From NCBI GenBank assembly GCA_964586595.1, contig CAZPHB010000018.1, forward strand, positions 1 through 46,253: 46,253 nucleotides of DNA. Reading direction: 5' to 3'. Below are positions 46,018 to 46,253 of the stretch, one piece after another. A model generated the notes under the pieces. That model was not told the origin of the DNA and did not search any database. It saw nothing but the letters and a program-made list of their open reading frames with translations. The position numbers were made by a program, and so were the translations under genes. How positions within the stretch are numbered: position 1 is the first letter of the stretch; each line of letters begins with the position of its first letter. Source of the stretch: REEB481 sp964586595. GTDB taxonomy: Bacteria; Bacteroidota; Bacteroidia; NS11-12g; UBA955.

Positions 46018-46253
46018 TATTCAGGCCATCCGGAACTTGTTAAGGGTTCTTAAACTTAGTGTAATCTCGATATGTTACAGGCATTGTTCATGCAGCACAA
46101 GCATACATGTGCAACAGCCAGTTCCGATGGGTAATGGTAAACAGCATCCAAAGGAAAAGCGCAAGGCGGCAAAACCTTAGGTTCGGAATTACTCCACGGT
46201 GGTGGATTGTTTTCCAATGTACACTCATACGAAGGTAATGGTTTTTCTCTTTC
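46018..46253 (+). other. Unassigned sequence to the window end
   Basis: 236 bp with no supportable gene on either strand. A gene could begin beyond the edge. Confidence 0.4.

Noticed and set aside
1..46253. CRISPR array, insertion sequences, integrase or attachment sites
   Set aside because: No direct-repeat array, transposase, recombinase or target-site duplication was seen anywhere, including near the single tRNA gene.

Overview
The window is a gene-dense stretch of a Bacteroidota chromosome, probably a free-living, moderate-GC member; the sequence alone does not settle the family. Supporting this are a TonB-dependent receptor paired with a DUF4249 lipoprotein, two tandem PorG-type (DUF6089) genes directly before uppS and bamA, bacillithiol genes bshA and bshB1, an SDR-type L-threonine 3-dehydrogenase, repeated TAnnTTTG promoter -7 boxes, and signal peptides that almost always leave Gln at the mature N-terminus. 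No insertion sequence, phage, CRISPR array or rRNA was seen. Only one tRNA, Gln(UUG), was found.

Layout. 0.2-5.1 kb: secreted M28 peptidase, membrane-anchored SRPBCC/GyrI-like protein, VWA protein, kynureninase. 5.25-7.0 kb: tRNA-Gln, PRPP synthetase and ribosomal protein bL25. 7.0-12.0 kb: outer-membrane barrel, superoxide dismutase, PnuC transporter, BshA, a membrane protein, TadA and a SAM methyltransferase. 12.1-17.1 kb: envelope operon of two PorG-like proteins, UppS and BamA. 17.2-21.5 kb (minus strand): POTRA-less Omp85-type barrel, NTF2-like secreted protein, phosphoglycerate kinase and a secreted VWA protein. 21.8-23.5 kb: BshB1 overlapping a glutaminyl-cyclase-like lipoprotein. 23.7-26.9 kb: TonB receptor and DUF4249 pair. 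26.9-31.8 kb: SRAP/HMCES protein, an orphan small membrane protein in an AT-rich islet, a large zinc metalloprotease, DUF423 and SixA-like phosphatase. 31.9-38.5 kb (mostly minus): FKBP lipoprotein, ABC-F ATPase, ExbB/ExbD, RibBA and threonine dehydrogenase. 38.7-44.3 kb: a tightly packed plus-strand operon of a PglK-like ABC exporter, a Gfo/Idh oxidoreductase, NeuB, NeuC and NeuA. 44.4-46.0 kb: peroxiredoxin, a small membrane protein and a lipocalin-like protein.

How the parts fit. The last operon holds all three steps from UDP-GlcNAc to a CMP-activated nonulosonic (sialic-acid-like) sugar plus a candidate exporter for the glycan; no glycosyltransferase is present. The glutaminyl-cyclase-like lipoprotein fits the fact that ten of eleven clear signal-peptidase-I substrates here would start with Gln, its natural substrate. 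Four genes (tadA, the methyltransferase, pgk and the lipocalin-like gene) carry a -7 box exactly 4 nt before the start codon, which implies leaderless or nearly leaderless mRNAs; this also decides the pgk start (a GTG). Most of the window is core housekeeping and envelope metabolism. I see no clear evidence for a wholly new defence or mobile system.
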